Assembly (NCBI RefSeq): GCF_003952365.1
Contig: NZ_CP034443.1
Span: forward strand, 6,193,001-6,257,000
Source: Mesorhizobium sp. M9A.F.Ca.ET.002.03.1.2
Lineage (GTDB): Bacteria; Pseudomonadota; Alphaproteobacteria; Rhizobiales; Rhizobiaceae
Reading direction: 5' to 3'
Length of the DNA: 64,000 nucleotides
Shown here: positions 26,353 to 34,732 of the stretch, one piece after another
Position numbering within the stretch: the stretch's first letter is position 1
How the letters are laid out: each line of letters opens with the position of its first letter
Notes under the pieces: generated by a model
Databases searched by the model: none
Seen by the model: only the letters and a program-made list of their open reading frames with translations
What the model was told of the DNA's origin: nothing
Made by a program: the position numbers and the translations under genes

Positions 26353-27257
26353 GTCTTCCTCCCTGTTTCATTCTCATGGACTTGGCGGGTTTCACCCGCA
26401 GCTGCCCGTCTCGGAACGGGCGTGTCGCCGAAGGCGGCGAAGGCGGCCCTCATCCGATCGACGTCCGGCTGAATGCCGGTGAAAAGTTCGAAGGCTCGCG
26501 CCGCCTGATGGACCGCCATGCCCTCGCCGTTAAGCGTGCGGCAGCCGCATCGCCGCGCCGCGGCGAGCAGTTCCGTCTCGAGCGGGAAATAGACGATGTC
26601 GGCGACCCAGCACTCGCGCCGCAGCAGCGACGGATCGAGCGGGATGCCAGGCAACTTGGCCATGCCGACCGGCGTGGCGTTGACGATGCCGTCGGCCGTT
26701 GCCGCGGCCCCGGCAATGTCGGAAACAGCAGTCACCCGGTCCGGCCCGAACAGCGATCCGAGCCGCGCGGCGAGCGCCGCCGCCCTTGCATGCACGATAT
26801 CGCCGACAAGCAGGTGCCTGACGCCGAGCTCGAGCAGACCATGAGCCACCGCCGCGCCCGCCCCGCCGGCTCCGAGCAGCAGGACGCTGTCGCGCGGCGC
26901 TCCCGCCATGCCGCGCCGGAAACTCTCCATGAAACCCCACCAGTCGGTGTTGTGGCCGATCCGGCGGCCGCCACTGAGCACGACGGTGTTGACCGAGCCG
27001 AGCGCCGACGCGGACGCCGACACCTCGTCAAGCAGCGGAATGATCTCCTGCTTGTAAGGGAAGGTGACGTTCAGTCCGTCGAACCCGAAATGCCCGGCGA
27101 AAGTGAGGATGTCTTCCAGCCGGAGCGTGCCGTCGCCCATGCGGTCGGCGTCGAGAAGCCGGTAGATGTAGGCGATGCCCCGCGCCCTGCCCTCCGCCTG
27201 ATGCATCGCCGGCGTGCGCGACAGTTGAATGCCGCGCCCGACCAGGCCCACCAGCAT
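26349..27257 (-). CDS. shikimate/quinate dehydrogenase (AroE family)
   Basis: The 302-residue product has the AroE pattern: SRTPAMHQ near the N-terminus, LNVTFPYKQEIIPLLDE with the catalytic Lys, GHNTDWWGF with the catalytic Asp, and a Rossmann motif LLGAGGAGAAVAHGLLELG. The C-terminal NGEGMAVHQAARAFELFTG is typical. In this operon it should oxidise quinate or shikimate to the 3-dehydro acid; biosynthetic AroE is presumably elsewhere. It is the promoter-proximal gene of the ~12-gene operon, divergent from the TetR gene. Confidence 0.92.
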   Translation of the reverse strand: MLVGLVGRGIQLSRTPAMHQAEGRARGIAYIYRLLDADRMGDGTLRLEDILTFAGHFGFDGLNVTFPYKQEIIPLLDEVSASASALGSVNTVVLSGGRRIGHNTDWWGFMESFRRGMAGAPRDSVLLLGAGGAGAAVAHGLLELGVRHLLVGDIVHARAAALAARLGSLFGPDRVTAVSDIAGAAATADGIVNATPVGMAKLPGIPLDPSLLRRECWVADIVYFPLETELLAAARRCGCRTLNGEGMAVHQAARAFELFTGIQPDVDRMRAAFAAFGDTPVPRRAAAGETRQVHENETGRKT

Positions 27258-27371
27258 ACGCTGTGGATCGGGAGCCGTATCTCGATTATCCGCTACTGCA
27301 TCGGCGGCAAATGACGTCAGTGCGACCTCCCGGATGTCGGTCTTGCCAGCAAGCTCCTCCCGACATCCGCA

Positions 27372-27424
27372 CTTTGTACCGTTTGGTTAATTTCGTCAAC
27401 AGCTTTGTACGAGCCGGTTAATTT
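27372..27424. promoter_or_regulatory. two direct repeats upstream of the tetR gene, probable operator
   Basis: CTTTGTAC-N5-GGTTAATTT occurs at 27372-27393 (spacer CGTTT) and at 27403-27424 (spacer GAGCC), a 31-bp period that puts both on nearly the same DNA face. They lie in the 215-bp gap between the divergent quinate operon and the TetR gene at 27473, and are candidate TetR or activator binding sites. Confidence 0.7.
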
Positions 27425-27472
27425 GCTAAGTAAGCTGCGTCGCAGTACCCCGCGCGGGAGGACAGGCCTGTT

Positions 27473-28141
27473 ATGGACGACAAACCGGTAAACGGACGAA
27501 GCGGCTGGAAACAGGACCCCGCGGGCGTGCGCAATAACATCCTTGCCGTGGCGATGGCGGAGTTTGCCGCGAACGGCCTCTCGGGGGCACGCATCGACGA
27601 TATCTCAGCCAAGACGAACACGTCGAAGCGCATGATCTACTATTATTTCGGCGACAAGGAGAGGCTGTATGGGCGGGTCCTGGAAGAAGCCTATCGCGAG
27701 GTCCGTGCCGGCGAACAGGAACTGGAGCTCGACCACCTGCCGCCAGTCGAGGCTTTGAAACTGCTCGCGGAATTCACCTTCGACCACCACAGCCGCCACC
27801 CGGACTTCATCCGGATCGTCATGATCGAGAACATCCACCACGGCGCCTATCTGGAACGATCCGAACTGATCCGCCTGCTGAATGCCGGCGCCATACAGAA
27901 GCTGGAGGCGATCTGCCGACGTGGCCGCGAGATAGGTCTGTTTCGCGACGACGTGACGCCGCTTCAATTGCACTGGCACATCAGCGCAATGAGCTTCTTC
28001 AATGTCTCCAACAGCGCCACCTTCTCGCGCATTTTCGGCACGGACCTTTTCAGAGCCGACGGGCAGGAAGCCCTCAAGAAACAAATGGTGGAAATGGTGG
28101 TCGGCCTTGCGCTGAAGCCGGAACGGCGCTTGCGCTGCTGA
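27473..28141 (+). CDS. TetR-family regulator divergent from the quinate operon
   Basis: The 222-residue product has an N-terminal HTH (VRNNILAVAMAEFAANGLSG, IDDISAKTNTSKRMIYYYFG, about 22-66). The C-terminal domain has HHSRHPDFIRIVMIENIHHG and SFFNVSNSATFSRIFG, as in the TetR subgroup that regulates aromatic and hydroaromatic acid genes. It reads away from the quinate/protocatechuate operon, and two direct repeats lie in the shared promoter region. It is the likely repressor responding to a hydroaromatic acid. The ligand is unknown. Confidence 0.87.
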   Translation: MDDKPVNGRSGWKQDPAGVRNNILAVAMAEFAANGLSGARIDDISAKTNTSKRMIYYYFGDKERLYGRVLEEAYREVRAGEQELELDHLPPVEALKLLAEFTFDHHSRHPDFIRIVMIENIHHGAYLERSELIRLLNAGAIQKLEAICRRGREIGLFRDDVTPLQLHWHISAMSFFNVSNSATFSRIFGTDLFRADGQEALKKQMVEMVVGLALKPERRLRC

Positions 28142-28373
28142 TCGTTGCTGGGTCGGACGACATCACCACGGCTGGGATGGGAAAGTAGCTGTTGGGTCTC
28201 CAAGTCGTGTAATGTTGTTGTAGCCGCGATTGTACCAGCCAAATTCCAGCAGTTCCGTTCCGCGCCTCTCGGCGAACTCGCTTCGCGAGGGACACTTACT
28301 TTGGTCAAATCGATCGCAAAGGTCTTATAACGCGCGCCATGAGGGGGTCGCACATTCTCAACTTGCCTTTGGT
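28142..28373. other. 232-bp intergenic between convergent tetR and iclR genes
   Basis: I see no supported gene here. A stretch around 28270-28296 (CTCGGCGAACTCGCTTCGCGAGG) can fold into a hairpin and might terminate one of the converging genes. Short reverse-strand frames look like worn coding sequence, but I cannot assign them to a family. Confidence 0.4.
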
Positions 28374-29135
28374 CTAACGCATGACGGCGCGCAACTCTGA
28401 CTGGAGCCCGCGTAGCGCGGACAGATAGAGTGGCACCAGTTCCGCCGCGCCGACCTGAGTTGCCGGGACGCCGACATTGACCGCCGCGACCACTGTGCCC
28501 TGCATGTTGAACAGGGGCACGGCAATGGAGCGCAGACCCGTTTCTACCTCCTGATCGATCAGCGCATAGCCCTGGCTTCGTACTTGGGTCAGTTCGGTCA
28601 GGATAGCCTCGGGGTCAGTCAGCGTGTGTGGAGTGCGCGCGGGCAGCGGAGTGGCGGCAAGCAACGCACGGGCTTCGGCCTCCGGAAGGGCAGCAAGCAG
28701 CACCCGGCCCATCGAGGTGCAATAGGCCGGCAGGCGGGAACCCGGCATCAGAGTGATCGACATCACTTTCTTCTGTGCGGCGCGCGCCACATAGACGATG
28801 TCGGGGCTATCGAGCATGGAGACAGAGGAGCTTTCGCCCAGTTGCTCCGACAGACTGTCGAGCAACGGCTGTACCAGTTGGGGCAGCGGCATGGTGGCAA
28901 GACATGCCGTGCCGAGCCGCAGCACACGCGGTGTCAGAGTGAAGAACTTCCCGTCGTAGTCGGCGTAGCCGAGATGTGCCAGCGTCAGCAGGCAGCGCCG
29001 CGCAGTGGCCCGGTCGAGCCCAGAGGCGGCCGACACCTCCGAGATCGATTGGCGCGGGCGCTGGGCGGTGAAGGTCTCGATCGCCGCCAACCCCTTGGCC
29101 AGTCCGCCCATGATGTCGCGTTCCCCTGCGGTCAT
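28374..29135 (-). CDS. IclR-family regulator of beta-ketoadipate genes (PcaR/PobR type)
   Basis: The 253-residue product has a winged HTH at about 10-75 (GLAKGLAAIETFTAQRPRQS, SEVSAASGLDRATARRCLLT) and the IclR effector domain (SMLDSPDIVYVARAAQKK, SRLPAYCTSMGRVLLAALPE, DQEVETGLRSIAVPL). The PcaR/PcaU/PobR subgroup activates pca genes in response to beta-ketoadipate or protocatechuate. It is divergent from pcaIJ across a 135-bp gap holding a perfect 12-bp inverted repeat, so it very likely regulates them. Confidence 0.9.
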   Translation of the reverse strand: MTAGERDIMGGLAKGLAAIETFTAQRPRQSISEVSAASGLDRATARRCLLTLAHLGYADYDGKFFTLTPRVLRLGTACLATMPLPQLVQPLLDSLSEQLGESSSVSMLDSPDIVYVARAAQKKVMSITLMPGSRLPAYCTSMGRVLLAALPEAEARALLAATPLPARTPHTLTDPEAILTELTQVRSQGYALIDQEVETGLRSIAVPLFNMQGTVVAAVNVGVPATQVGAAELVPLYLSALRGLQSELRAVMR

Positions 29136-29149
29136 GACCGGATCTCCGC

Positions 29150-29188
29150 TTTGTGCGATATCTCAACAAATCTCTTATATCGCACAAA
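29150..29188. promoter_or_regulatory. perfect 12-bp inverted repeat between iclR and pcaI, probable IclR operator
   Basis: TTTGTGCGATAT (29150-29161) and its exact reverse complement ATATCGCACAAA (29177-29188) are separated by 15 bases. They lie 14 bp upstream of the iclR start and 82 bp upstream of pcaI. The arrangement suits a regulator that autorepresses and controls pcaIJ. Confidence 0.8.
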
Positions 29189-29270
29189 ATTTCTTGCGGA
29201 TAGGCTCGTGCTTGCATTTATTGGCCGCACGGTCGAGCGACGGGCTTGCTCGACCAGAAAGGATGCTGAC

Positions 29271-29993
29271 ATGGACAAGACAGTCGCCGATCTGGCCGAA
29301 GCCGTGGCCGGCATCGAAGACGGCATGACGGTGATGATCGGTGGTTTCGGCGGCGCTGGTGCGCCCATCGAGCTGATCCACGCCCTGATCGACCGCTTTC
29401 GCGCTACCGGCAGCCCAACGGGGCTGACTGTCATCAACAACAATGCCGGCAATGGCCGCATCGGCATCGCCGCCATGATAGATCGCGGAATGGTGGCGAA
29501 GATGGTGTGCTCGTTCCCGCGCTCGTCCGATCCGCGCGCCTTCACCGAGAAATATCTGGCCGGCGAGATCGAGCTGGAACTCGTGCCGCAGGGTACGCTG
29601 GCCGAGCGCATCCGCGCCGGCGGCGCGGGCATTCCGGCCTTCTACACGCCGGCCGCCTACGGAACCGATCTTGCCAGGGGAAAGCCGGTCGCCGAGTTCG
29701 AGGGCCGCAATTATGTGCAGGAGCGCTGGCTGAAATCCGACGTAGGGCTGATCAAGGCGGAACTCTCCGACCGCCATGGCAATCTCACCTATCGCAAGGC
29801 GGCGCGCAATTTCTCGCCGCTGATGGCGATGGCGGCGCGCATCACCGTGGTGCAGGCGCACAAGGTCGTCGACCCCGGCGCCATCGATCCAGAGCATGTG
29901 GTAACGCCCGGCATATTCGTCGACCGCATCGTCGAGGTGGTCGACGCCCGGCAGGAAGAGGCGCTGATCCGCGAGGGAGTGGAATACGCATGA
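29271..29993 (+). CDS. pcaI: 3-oxoadipate CoA-transferase subunit A
   Basis: The 240-residue product starts at ATG 29271 with AAAGGA 6 bases upstream; the frame is open far upstream as a shadow of iclR. It contains GMTVMIGGFGGAGAPIELI, the CoA-transferase subunit A glycine loop, then NNAGNGRIGIAAMIDRGMV and AAYGTDLARGKPVAEFEGRN. With PcaJ it moves CoA from succinyl-CoA to 3-oxoadipate. It overlaps pcaJ by 4 bp. Confidence 0.95.
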   Translation: MDKTVADLAEAVAGIEDGMTVMIGGFGGAGAPIELIHALIDRFRATGSPTGLTVINNNAGNGRIGIAAMIDRGMVAKMVCSFPRSSDPRAFTEKYLAGEIELELVPQGTLAERIRAGGAGIPAFYTPAAYGTDLARGKPVAEFEGRNYVQERWLKSDVGLIKAELSDRHGNLTYRKAARNFSPLMAMAARITVVQAHKVVDPGAIDPEHVVTPGIFVDRIVEVVDARQEEALIREGVEYA

Positions 29994-30661
29994 CAGCTAA
30001 GCTCACCAACGCCCAGATTGCCTGGCGGGCGGCGCAGGACATTGCGGACGGTGCCTACGTCAATCTCGGCATTGGCTTTCCCGAGATGGTCGCCAAGTTT
30101 CAGCCGCCGGGCCGCGAGGCGATCTTTCACACAGAAAACGGCATCCTCAATTTCGGTGAGGCGCCGCCCGCAGGTAAAGAGGACTGGGACCTCATCAATG
30201 CCGGCAAGAAGGCGGTGACGCTGAAGCCGGGCGCGGCGTTTTTCCACCACGCTGACAGCTTTGCTATGGTGCGTGGCAGTCATCTAGATGTAGCGATCCT
30301 CGGCGCTTATGAAGTGGCCGAAACCGGCGATCTCGCCAATTGGAGCACCGGCCCGAATGGAGTTCCGGCGGTCGGCGGGGCTATGGATCTCGTACATGGG
30401 GCAAAACGCGTGGCCGTCATCACCGACCATGTCACCAAGGACGGCCGGCCGAAGCTGATGAAGCGCTGCAGTTTGCCGCTTACGGGCGTCGGCTGCGTGA
30501 CTCGCGTCTACACCAGCCTCGCCGTCATCGACATCGATGCTTCCCGCTTCGTCCTTCGCGAAAAGCTGGCAACCATCAGCCTTGACGAATTGCAACGGCT
30601 CACCGGAGCTGAGTTACGCATTGAAGGCGACCTCGCCGATTTGACGGTTCCGGAGCTCTGA
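29990..30661 (+). CDS. pcaJ: 3-oxoadipate CoA-transferase subunit B
   Basis: The 223-residue product begins in an ATGA overlap with pcaI. It shows YVNLGIGFPEMVAKF, then FHTENGILNFGEAP with the catalytic Glu of the ENG motif (about residue 49), GSHLDVAILGAYEVAETGDL and PAVGGAMDLVHGAKRV. It forms the PcaIJ heterotetramer. The next gene should be the thiolase pcaF, but only its first codons remain, so 3-oxoadipyl-CoA made here must be cleaved by a thiolase encoded elsewhere. Confidence 0.95.
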   Translation: MTAKLTNAQIAWRAAQDIADGAYVNLGIGFPEMVAKFQPPGREAIFHTENGILNFGEAPPAGKEDWDLINAGKKAVTLKPGAAFFHHADSFAMVRGSHLDVAILGAYEVAETGDLANWSTGPNGVPAVGGAMDLVHGAKRVAVITDHVTKDGRPKLMKRCSLPLTGVGCVTRVYTSLAVIDIDASRFVLREKLATISLDELQRLTGAELRIEGDLADLTVPEL

Positions 30662-30662
30662 C

Positions 30663-30755
30663 ATGGCCGAAGCATTCATCTGCGATTACGTGCGCACTCC
30701 AATCGGTCGCCTCGGTGGATCGCTATCTGCGGTTCGCGCCGACGCCGCAGGGTAA
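30663..30755 (+). pseudogene. pcaF: pcaF (3-oxoadipyl-CoA thiolase) 5' remnant
   Basis: ATG 30663, two bases after the pcaJ stop, opens a 30-codon frame encoding MAEAFICDYVRTPIGRLGGS and then LSAVRADAAG-stop. This matches the start of beta-ketoadipyl-CoA thiolases (AFICDxxRTPIGRxGGxLSxVRAD). Similarity ends near 30743, and the convergent RraA-family gene begins its 3' end at 30764. The remaining ~370 codons are missing, so a deletion or insertion junction lies between 30743 and 30764. Confidence 0.88.
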
Positions 30756-30763
30756 TCCATGCG

Positions 30764-31513
30764 CTAACTGGGGTTTTCCAAGCGATTTGTTTTGCGCCAC
30801 TCCTCGTACTCCCCGCGGGCATCGTCATGCAGAGGATAATATCGTTGCAACGGCGCGCCCTCCATGAGCTTCACTCGTGAGAACTCCTCCCAATCGTGAT
30901 GCCTCTGTGATTCTTCGATCACCTTTGCGGCCATTGCGACGGGAAGCACTACCACCCCGTCGTCGTCGGCGACGATGATGTCGCCGGGGATCACCGTGAC
31001 ACCGCCGCAGGCAATCGGAACGTTGACGGCATTGGGATAGATGCTGGTCTGCACATGATAATTTGGCGTCCAGCCGCGCAGCCATAGCGGCAGATCGAGC
31101 TTTTCGACATTGGGCCGGTCGCGCATGCACCCGTCGATGACGATACCCGCGCCGCCCCTGCCCTTGAAATATGTCGACATCATATCGCCGAAGACGCCCG
31201 AGCTCATATCGCCGCGCGCATCGACCACGACCACATCGCCCTCCTGCGCGTGATAGAGCACGTGCCGGTGCAATTGCGTCTCCGGATCGGCATATTCTCC
31301 CTCGGTGAACAGGTCCGGCCGCTGCGGGAGGAACTGCAGCGTCAGCGCCGGCCCGACGATCGACTTCCCATGGTTCTGCGCCACCGGGCCGACCATATGC
31401 GGATTGCGGAAGCCCATGTGGCCAAGCGTGCCGGCCACCGTTGCGGCGCCGATCTCCCTGAGTGCGTCGACTAAGTCCTTAGGAGGCCTCGTGATATCGG
31501 GGATGTGCGTCAT
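30764..31513 (-). CDS. RraA/HMG-aldolase-like family protein
   Basis: The 249-residue product has an RraA-like core: AATVAGTLGHMGFRNPHMVG, GDVVVVDARGDMSSGVFGDM, GGAGIVIDGCMRDRPNVEKL and GDIIVADDDGVVVLP. The Gly-x-x-x-Asp and Arg-Asp metal and carboxylate contacts (GCMRDRP) match 4-hydroxy-4-methyl-2-oxoglutarate aldolase/oxaloacetate decarboxylase relatives. The C-terminus is ~50 residues longer than in RraA. It lies 23 bp downstream of an enolase-superfamily gene, so a retro-aldol or decarboxylation step on a keto sugar acid is likely. The substrate is unknown. Confidence 0.88.
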   Translation of the reverse strand: MTHIPDITRPPKDLVDALREIGAATVAGTLGHMGFRNPHMVGPVAQNHGKSIVGPALTLQFLPQRPDLFTEGEYADPETQLHRHVLYHAQEGDVVVVDARGDMSSGVFGDMMSTYFKGRGGAGIVIDGCMRDRPNVEKLDLPLWLRGWTPNYHVQTSIYPNAVNVPIACGGVTVIPGDIIVADDDGVVVLPVAMAAKVIEESQRHHDWEEFSRVKLMEGAPLQRYYPLHDDARGEYEEWRKTNRLENPS

Positions 31514-31536
31514 TGTGGACTCCGGTTGAAAGGGAA

Positions 31537-32700
31537 CTACCAGTTGGTAACAGAACCGTCGCGGCGCTTAAGGTGAGGCGCTTCCCAGAAACGCAGGCTC
31601 TGCGCCTGGACGGCCTTTTCGTTGACCTCGACGCCGAGCCCCGGCAGGTCGCTGACCGGATAATCGGGGCCGTCGAGCCGTGGCTGCACGGGGAAGAAGT
31701 CGGAATTGTCGAAGCCCAGATTTCTTTCGGGCTCCCTGGTCTCAAGCCACGCGAAGTTGGGTACCGCGCAGGCGAGATGCACGGTCGCGGCCGTGCACAC
31801 TGGACCAAGGGGATTGTGCGGCATCAGGTCCACATAGTGCGCCTCGCTCCAGCCAGCGACTTTCATCGCCTCGGTGAGCCCGCCGACATTGCAAACATCG
31901 AGCCGGTTGAACTGGTGGATGCCGCGCTCGATGTAGGGCAGGAACTGCCACTTGCTGGCAAATTCCTCGCCGATGGCAAAGGGGATGTCGGTCATCGTAC
32001 GCAGGGATTCGTAGGCTTCCGGTGTCTCGTCCCGTATCGGCTCCTCGATGAAATCAAGTACGCCGCGGCCGAGCTTGTTGCAGAAGCTCGCCGCCTCTGC
32101 CACCGACAGCCGGTGATGATAGTCGATGCCGAGGACGACGTCGTCGCCCAGCGCCTCGCGTGCCTTGTTTAGCATGTTCGCGGTAGCGCCGATCGACTCG
32201 CGCGGCTCGAAGATGTCCCTGCTGTTTTGCCCGACGGGAAAGAGGCGGATCGCCTGCCACCCCTGTGTACGCAGTTCGCGGGCTCGTTCGATGGCAACAT
32301 CGCCCTCGGCCTCGTCGCCTGTCGAGGCGAAGGTGGGGACCCGGTCGCGCTGCTTGCCGCCCAGCAGTTCGTAGACCGGCACCCCAAGCGCCTTGCCCTT
32401 AATGTCGTGAAGGGCGATGTCGATGGCGGAAATCGCCGCCTGAAGAACGCGCCCGCCTTCGAAGTATTGGCTGCGATAAACCTCCTGCCAGATCCGGCCG
32501 ATCTGCATCGGGTCGCGGCCGATGAGAAACTCGCGATAGTGCTCGACCGCGCCGGCCACGGCCCTCTCGCGACCGCTCAAGCCGCTCTCGCCCCAGCCGA
32601 AGATGCCCCGGTCGGTCTCGACTTTGACGAGCATCTGGTTACGTGTCCCTACCCATATCGCATATGGCTTGATCGCGGTGATCTTGAGCTTCTCAGTCAT
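31537..32700 (-). CDS. enolase-superfamily sugar-acid dehydratase A (GalD/ManD-like)
   Basis: The 387-residue product has an N-terminal capping domain (TDRGIFGWGESGLSGRERAV) and a C-terminal barrel. Putative metal ligands are Asp in VVLGIDYHHRL, Glu in LDFIEEPIRDE and Glu in FAIGEEFASKW; the general base His is in LMPHNPLGPV. The Asp-x-His and PHNPLGP pattern is that of galactonate/mannonate dehydratase-like acid sugar dehydratases. The terminal residues (EAPHLKRRDGSVTNW) are shared by this group. It is cotranscribed with the RraA-like gene and probably with the ABC transporter genes upstream. Confidence 0.9.
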   Translation of the reverse strand: MTEKLKITAIKPYAIWVGTRNQMLVKVETDRGIFGWGESGLSGRERAVAGAVEHYREFLIGRDPMQIGRIWQEVYRSQYFEGGRVLQAAISAIDIALHDIKGKALGVPVYELLGGKQRDRVPTFASTGDEAEGDVAIERARELRTQGWQAIRLFPVGQNSRDIFEPRESIGATANMLNKAREALGDDVVLGIDYHHRLSVAEAASFCNKLGRGVLDFIEEPIRDETPEAYESLRTMTDIPFAIGEEFASKWQFLPYIERGIHQFNRLDVCNVGGLTEAMKVAGWSEAHYVDLMPHNPLGPVCTAATVHLACAVPNFAWLETREPERNLGFDNSDFFPVQPRLDGPDYPVSDLPGLGVEVNEKAVQAQSLRFWEAPHLKRRDGSVTNW

Positions 32701-32733
32701 CTAGCCACGGTTCCCAAACGAACGCGCCCTGCC

Positions 32734-33831
32734 TCAGTTGGCCTTGAGGGCCATTTCAGTTTCGCCGTCGAACAGATGCATCCGCTCCTGATCGAACTCG
32801 AGCCAGATCTGCTCGTCGGGCGCGACGGCGACGTTGGGGGACACGCTGATGTTGACGATGGCGCCGGAGAGGAACGCCTGGACGAAGGTGACGTCTCCGG
32901 TTGGTTCCACCGTATAGGCCTTGGCCGGAATGGCACCGGGGACCGCGCTCTTGTGCAGCTTGATCGTCGAGTGTCGCGCTCCGAGCACGACCTTCCCAGT
33001 CGTTGCTCTCGCGACCTTCTGGACGTTGCGCGGCGAGAGCTGAAGGCTCCAGCCCTCCGCGCTGGTCAACACAGTGCTGCCGTTTGCCGTCGATGCCTCC
33101 AGCGGAATAAGGCTCATCGCCGGGCTGCCGATGAAGCTGGCGACGAACATGTTCACCGGATGGGCAAAGACCTGCGCCGGCGAATCGTATTGCTGCAGAT
33201 AGCCGCCGTTCATCACGGCCATCCTGTCTGCCATGGTCACGGCCTCGAGCTGGTCGTGCGTCACATAGATGATTGTCGCCTTCAGGTCCTGATGGAATCG
33301 CTTGATTTCGGACCGCATCTGCACGCGCAGCTTTGCGTCGAGATTGGAGAGCGGCTCGTCCATCAGGAAAACCGCCGGGTCTCGAACGAGGGCGCGGCCT
33401 AGTGCCACGCGCTGCTGTTGCCCGCCTGAGAGTTCACGAGGCTTGCGCTCGAGGAGTTCGGTCATGTCGAGCACGCGTGCCGCTTCCTTGACCTTCTTGT
33501 CGATCTCGTCCCTGGGCAGCTTGCGCATCTGCAGCGGGAACGCCAGGTTCTTGTAGACCGATTTCTGCGGGTAGAGCGCGTAGTTCTGGAACACCATTGC
33601 GATGTCGCGGTCCTTGGGATCAAGGTCGTTGACCACCCGGTCCCCGATGACGATGTCGCCCGATGTGATCGGGGTCAGCCCCGCAACGAGATTGAGCGTG
33701 GTTGTCTTGCCGCAACCTGAAGGCCCGACGAGCGCGACAAACTCACCGTCATTGACCGTCAGCGAAACGTCGTTGACGGCTTTGAAAGTGCCATAGGTCT
33801 TGACGAGATCTTTGAGGACCACGTGGGCCAT
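32734..33831 (-). CDS. CUT1-type sugar ABC transporter ATPase (MalK/UgpC-like)
   Basis: About 365 residues from ATG 33831, which has GGGAG 7 bases upstream; a TTG two codons earlier is less likely. Walker A is GPSGCGKTT (about 38-46), the signature LSGGQQQRVALGRA (about 135-148), Walker B AVFLMDEPLSNLDAKL, and the switch His is in YVTHDQLEA. The C-terminal OB-fold/TOBE region (240-365) is as in MalK-type subunits. It energises the permease pair encoded upstream. Confidence 0.95.
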   Translation of the reverse strand: MAHVVLKDLVKTYGTFKAVNDVSLTVNDGEFVALVGPSGCGKTTTLNLVAGLTPITSGDIVIGDRVVNDLDPKDRDIAMVFQNYALYPQKSVYKNLAFPLQMRKLPRDEIDKKVKEAARVLDMTELLERKPRELSGGQQQRVALGRALVRDPAVFLMDEPLSNLDAKLRVQMRSEIKRFHQDLKATIIYVTHDQLEAVTMADRMAVMNGGYLQQYDSPAQVFAHPVNMFVASFIGSPAMSLIPLEASTANGSTVLTSAEGWSLQLSPRNVQKVARATTGKVVLGARHSTIKLHKSAVPGAIPAKAYTVEPTGDVTFVQAFLSGAIVNISVSPNVAVAPDEQIWLEFDQERMHLFDGETEMALKAN

Positions 33832-33841
33832 CGGCAACTCC

Positions 33842-34732
33842 CTAGTGCTTGACCGCGCCTTCCGTTAGGGCGCGTACGAAGTATCGTTGCAGGACGAGGA
33901 AAAGCACCACGACGGGCACGCTCATCATAAAGCTGGCGGCCATCAGGCCTGGAAAGTCCGTCGTATTTTCCGAGAAGAAGCGCTGGATGCCGACTGGCAG
34001 GGTCAACTGGTCGTTCTTGGAGAGGAAGGTGTAGGCGTAGATGTACTCGTTCCACGCGCCGATGAAGGAATAGATCGCGGTAGCGATGATCCCCGGCGTC
34101 GAGAGCGGCATCACGATCAGGATGAAGGCCTGGAACCGCGTTGCGCCATCGATGCGCGCCGCCTGCTCGAGCTGCACCGGGATGTTGTCGTAAAAGCCCT
34201 TGAGCAGCCAGATCGCCAGCGGCAGGCCGAAGGTGAGATAGGTGAGAATCAGCGAGCCATGCGTGTTCATCAGCCCGAGCACGCGCATCAGGATGAAGAG
34301 CGGCACGAGAAAGATCACCGCCGGGAACATGTTGCGCAGCAGCACGGCGAAGAACAGGAAGTTCCGGCCGGGGAAACTGAAGCGCGAAAACGCGTAGGCC
34401 GCGGGAACAGCCACGATCACGGAAAGGATTGTCGTGACGGTCGACACGAAAAGGCTGTTCCAGAAAAAGCGGAGGAAGTCCTGGCCGACGCTGTTCTGCG
34501 GATCGAGCAGCTTCTGGTAGCTGGCGAGGGTAGGCTCGTCCGGCCACCATTGCGGCGGGAACTGCGTCGCCGCGAACCCGGACTTGATCGAGGTGATCAG
34601 CATCCAGATCATCGGCACCGCGGTGTAAAGCAGCATGAACACGAGGAAGAGGCGCCCGGCCCACCGCCATCCGTCGACCCGCATGTGGCGACGGGTCCGG
34701 CCCCTAAAGGCTGTCTCTGCAATCGTGCTCAT
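33842..34732 (-). CDS. CUT1 ABC transporter permease (MalG-like)
   Basis: The 296-residue product starts at ATG 34732 (MSTIAETAFRGRTRRH), overlapping the preceding permease stop by 4 bp; the longer frame to 35251 is a shadow. Six membrane helices are visible, with the EAA loop QLEQAARIDGATRFQAFILI (Glu-Ala-Ala-x3-Gly) near residue 200. The C-terminus, VVLFLVLQRYFVRALTEGAV, is typical for MalG-like subunits. Confidence 0.95.
   Translation of the reverse strand: MSTIAETAFRGRTRRHMRVDGWRWAGRLFLVFMLLYTAVPMIWMLITSIKSGFAATQFPPQWWPDEPTLASYQKLLDPQNSVGQDFLRFFWNSLFVSTVTTILSVIVAVPAAYAFSRFSFPGRNFLFFAVLLRNMFPAVIFLVPLFILMRVLGLMNTHGSLILTYLTFGLPLAIWLLKGFYDNIPVQLEQAARIDGATRFQAFILIVMPLSTPGIIATAIYSFIGAWNEYIYAYTFLSKNDQLTLPVGIQRFFSENTTDFPGLMAASFMMSVPVVVLFLVLQRYFVRALTEGAVKH

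Noticed and set aside
28142..28373. Possible transposase scrap (FGWYNRGYNN-like reverse frame)
   Set aside because: It is too short and has no DDE or integrase core motif; no terminal repeats were found.
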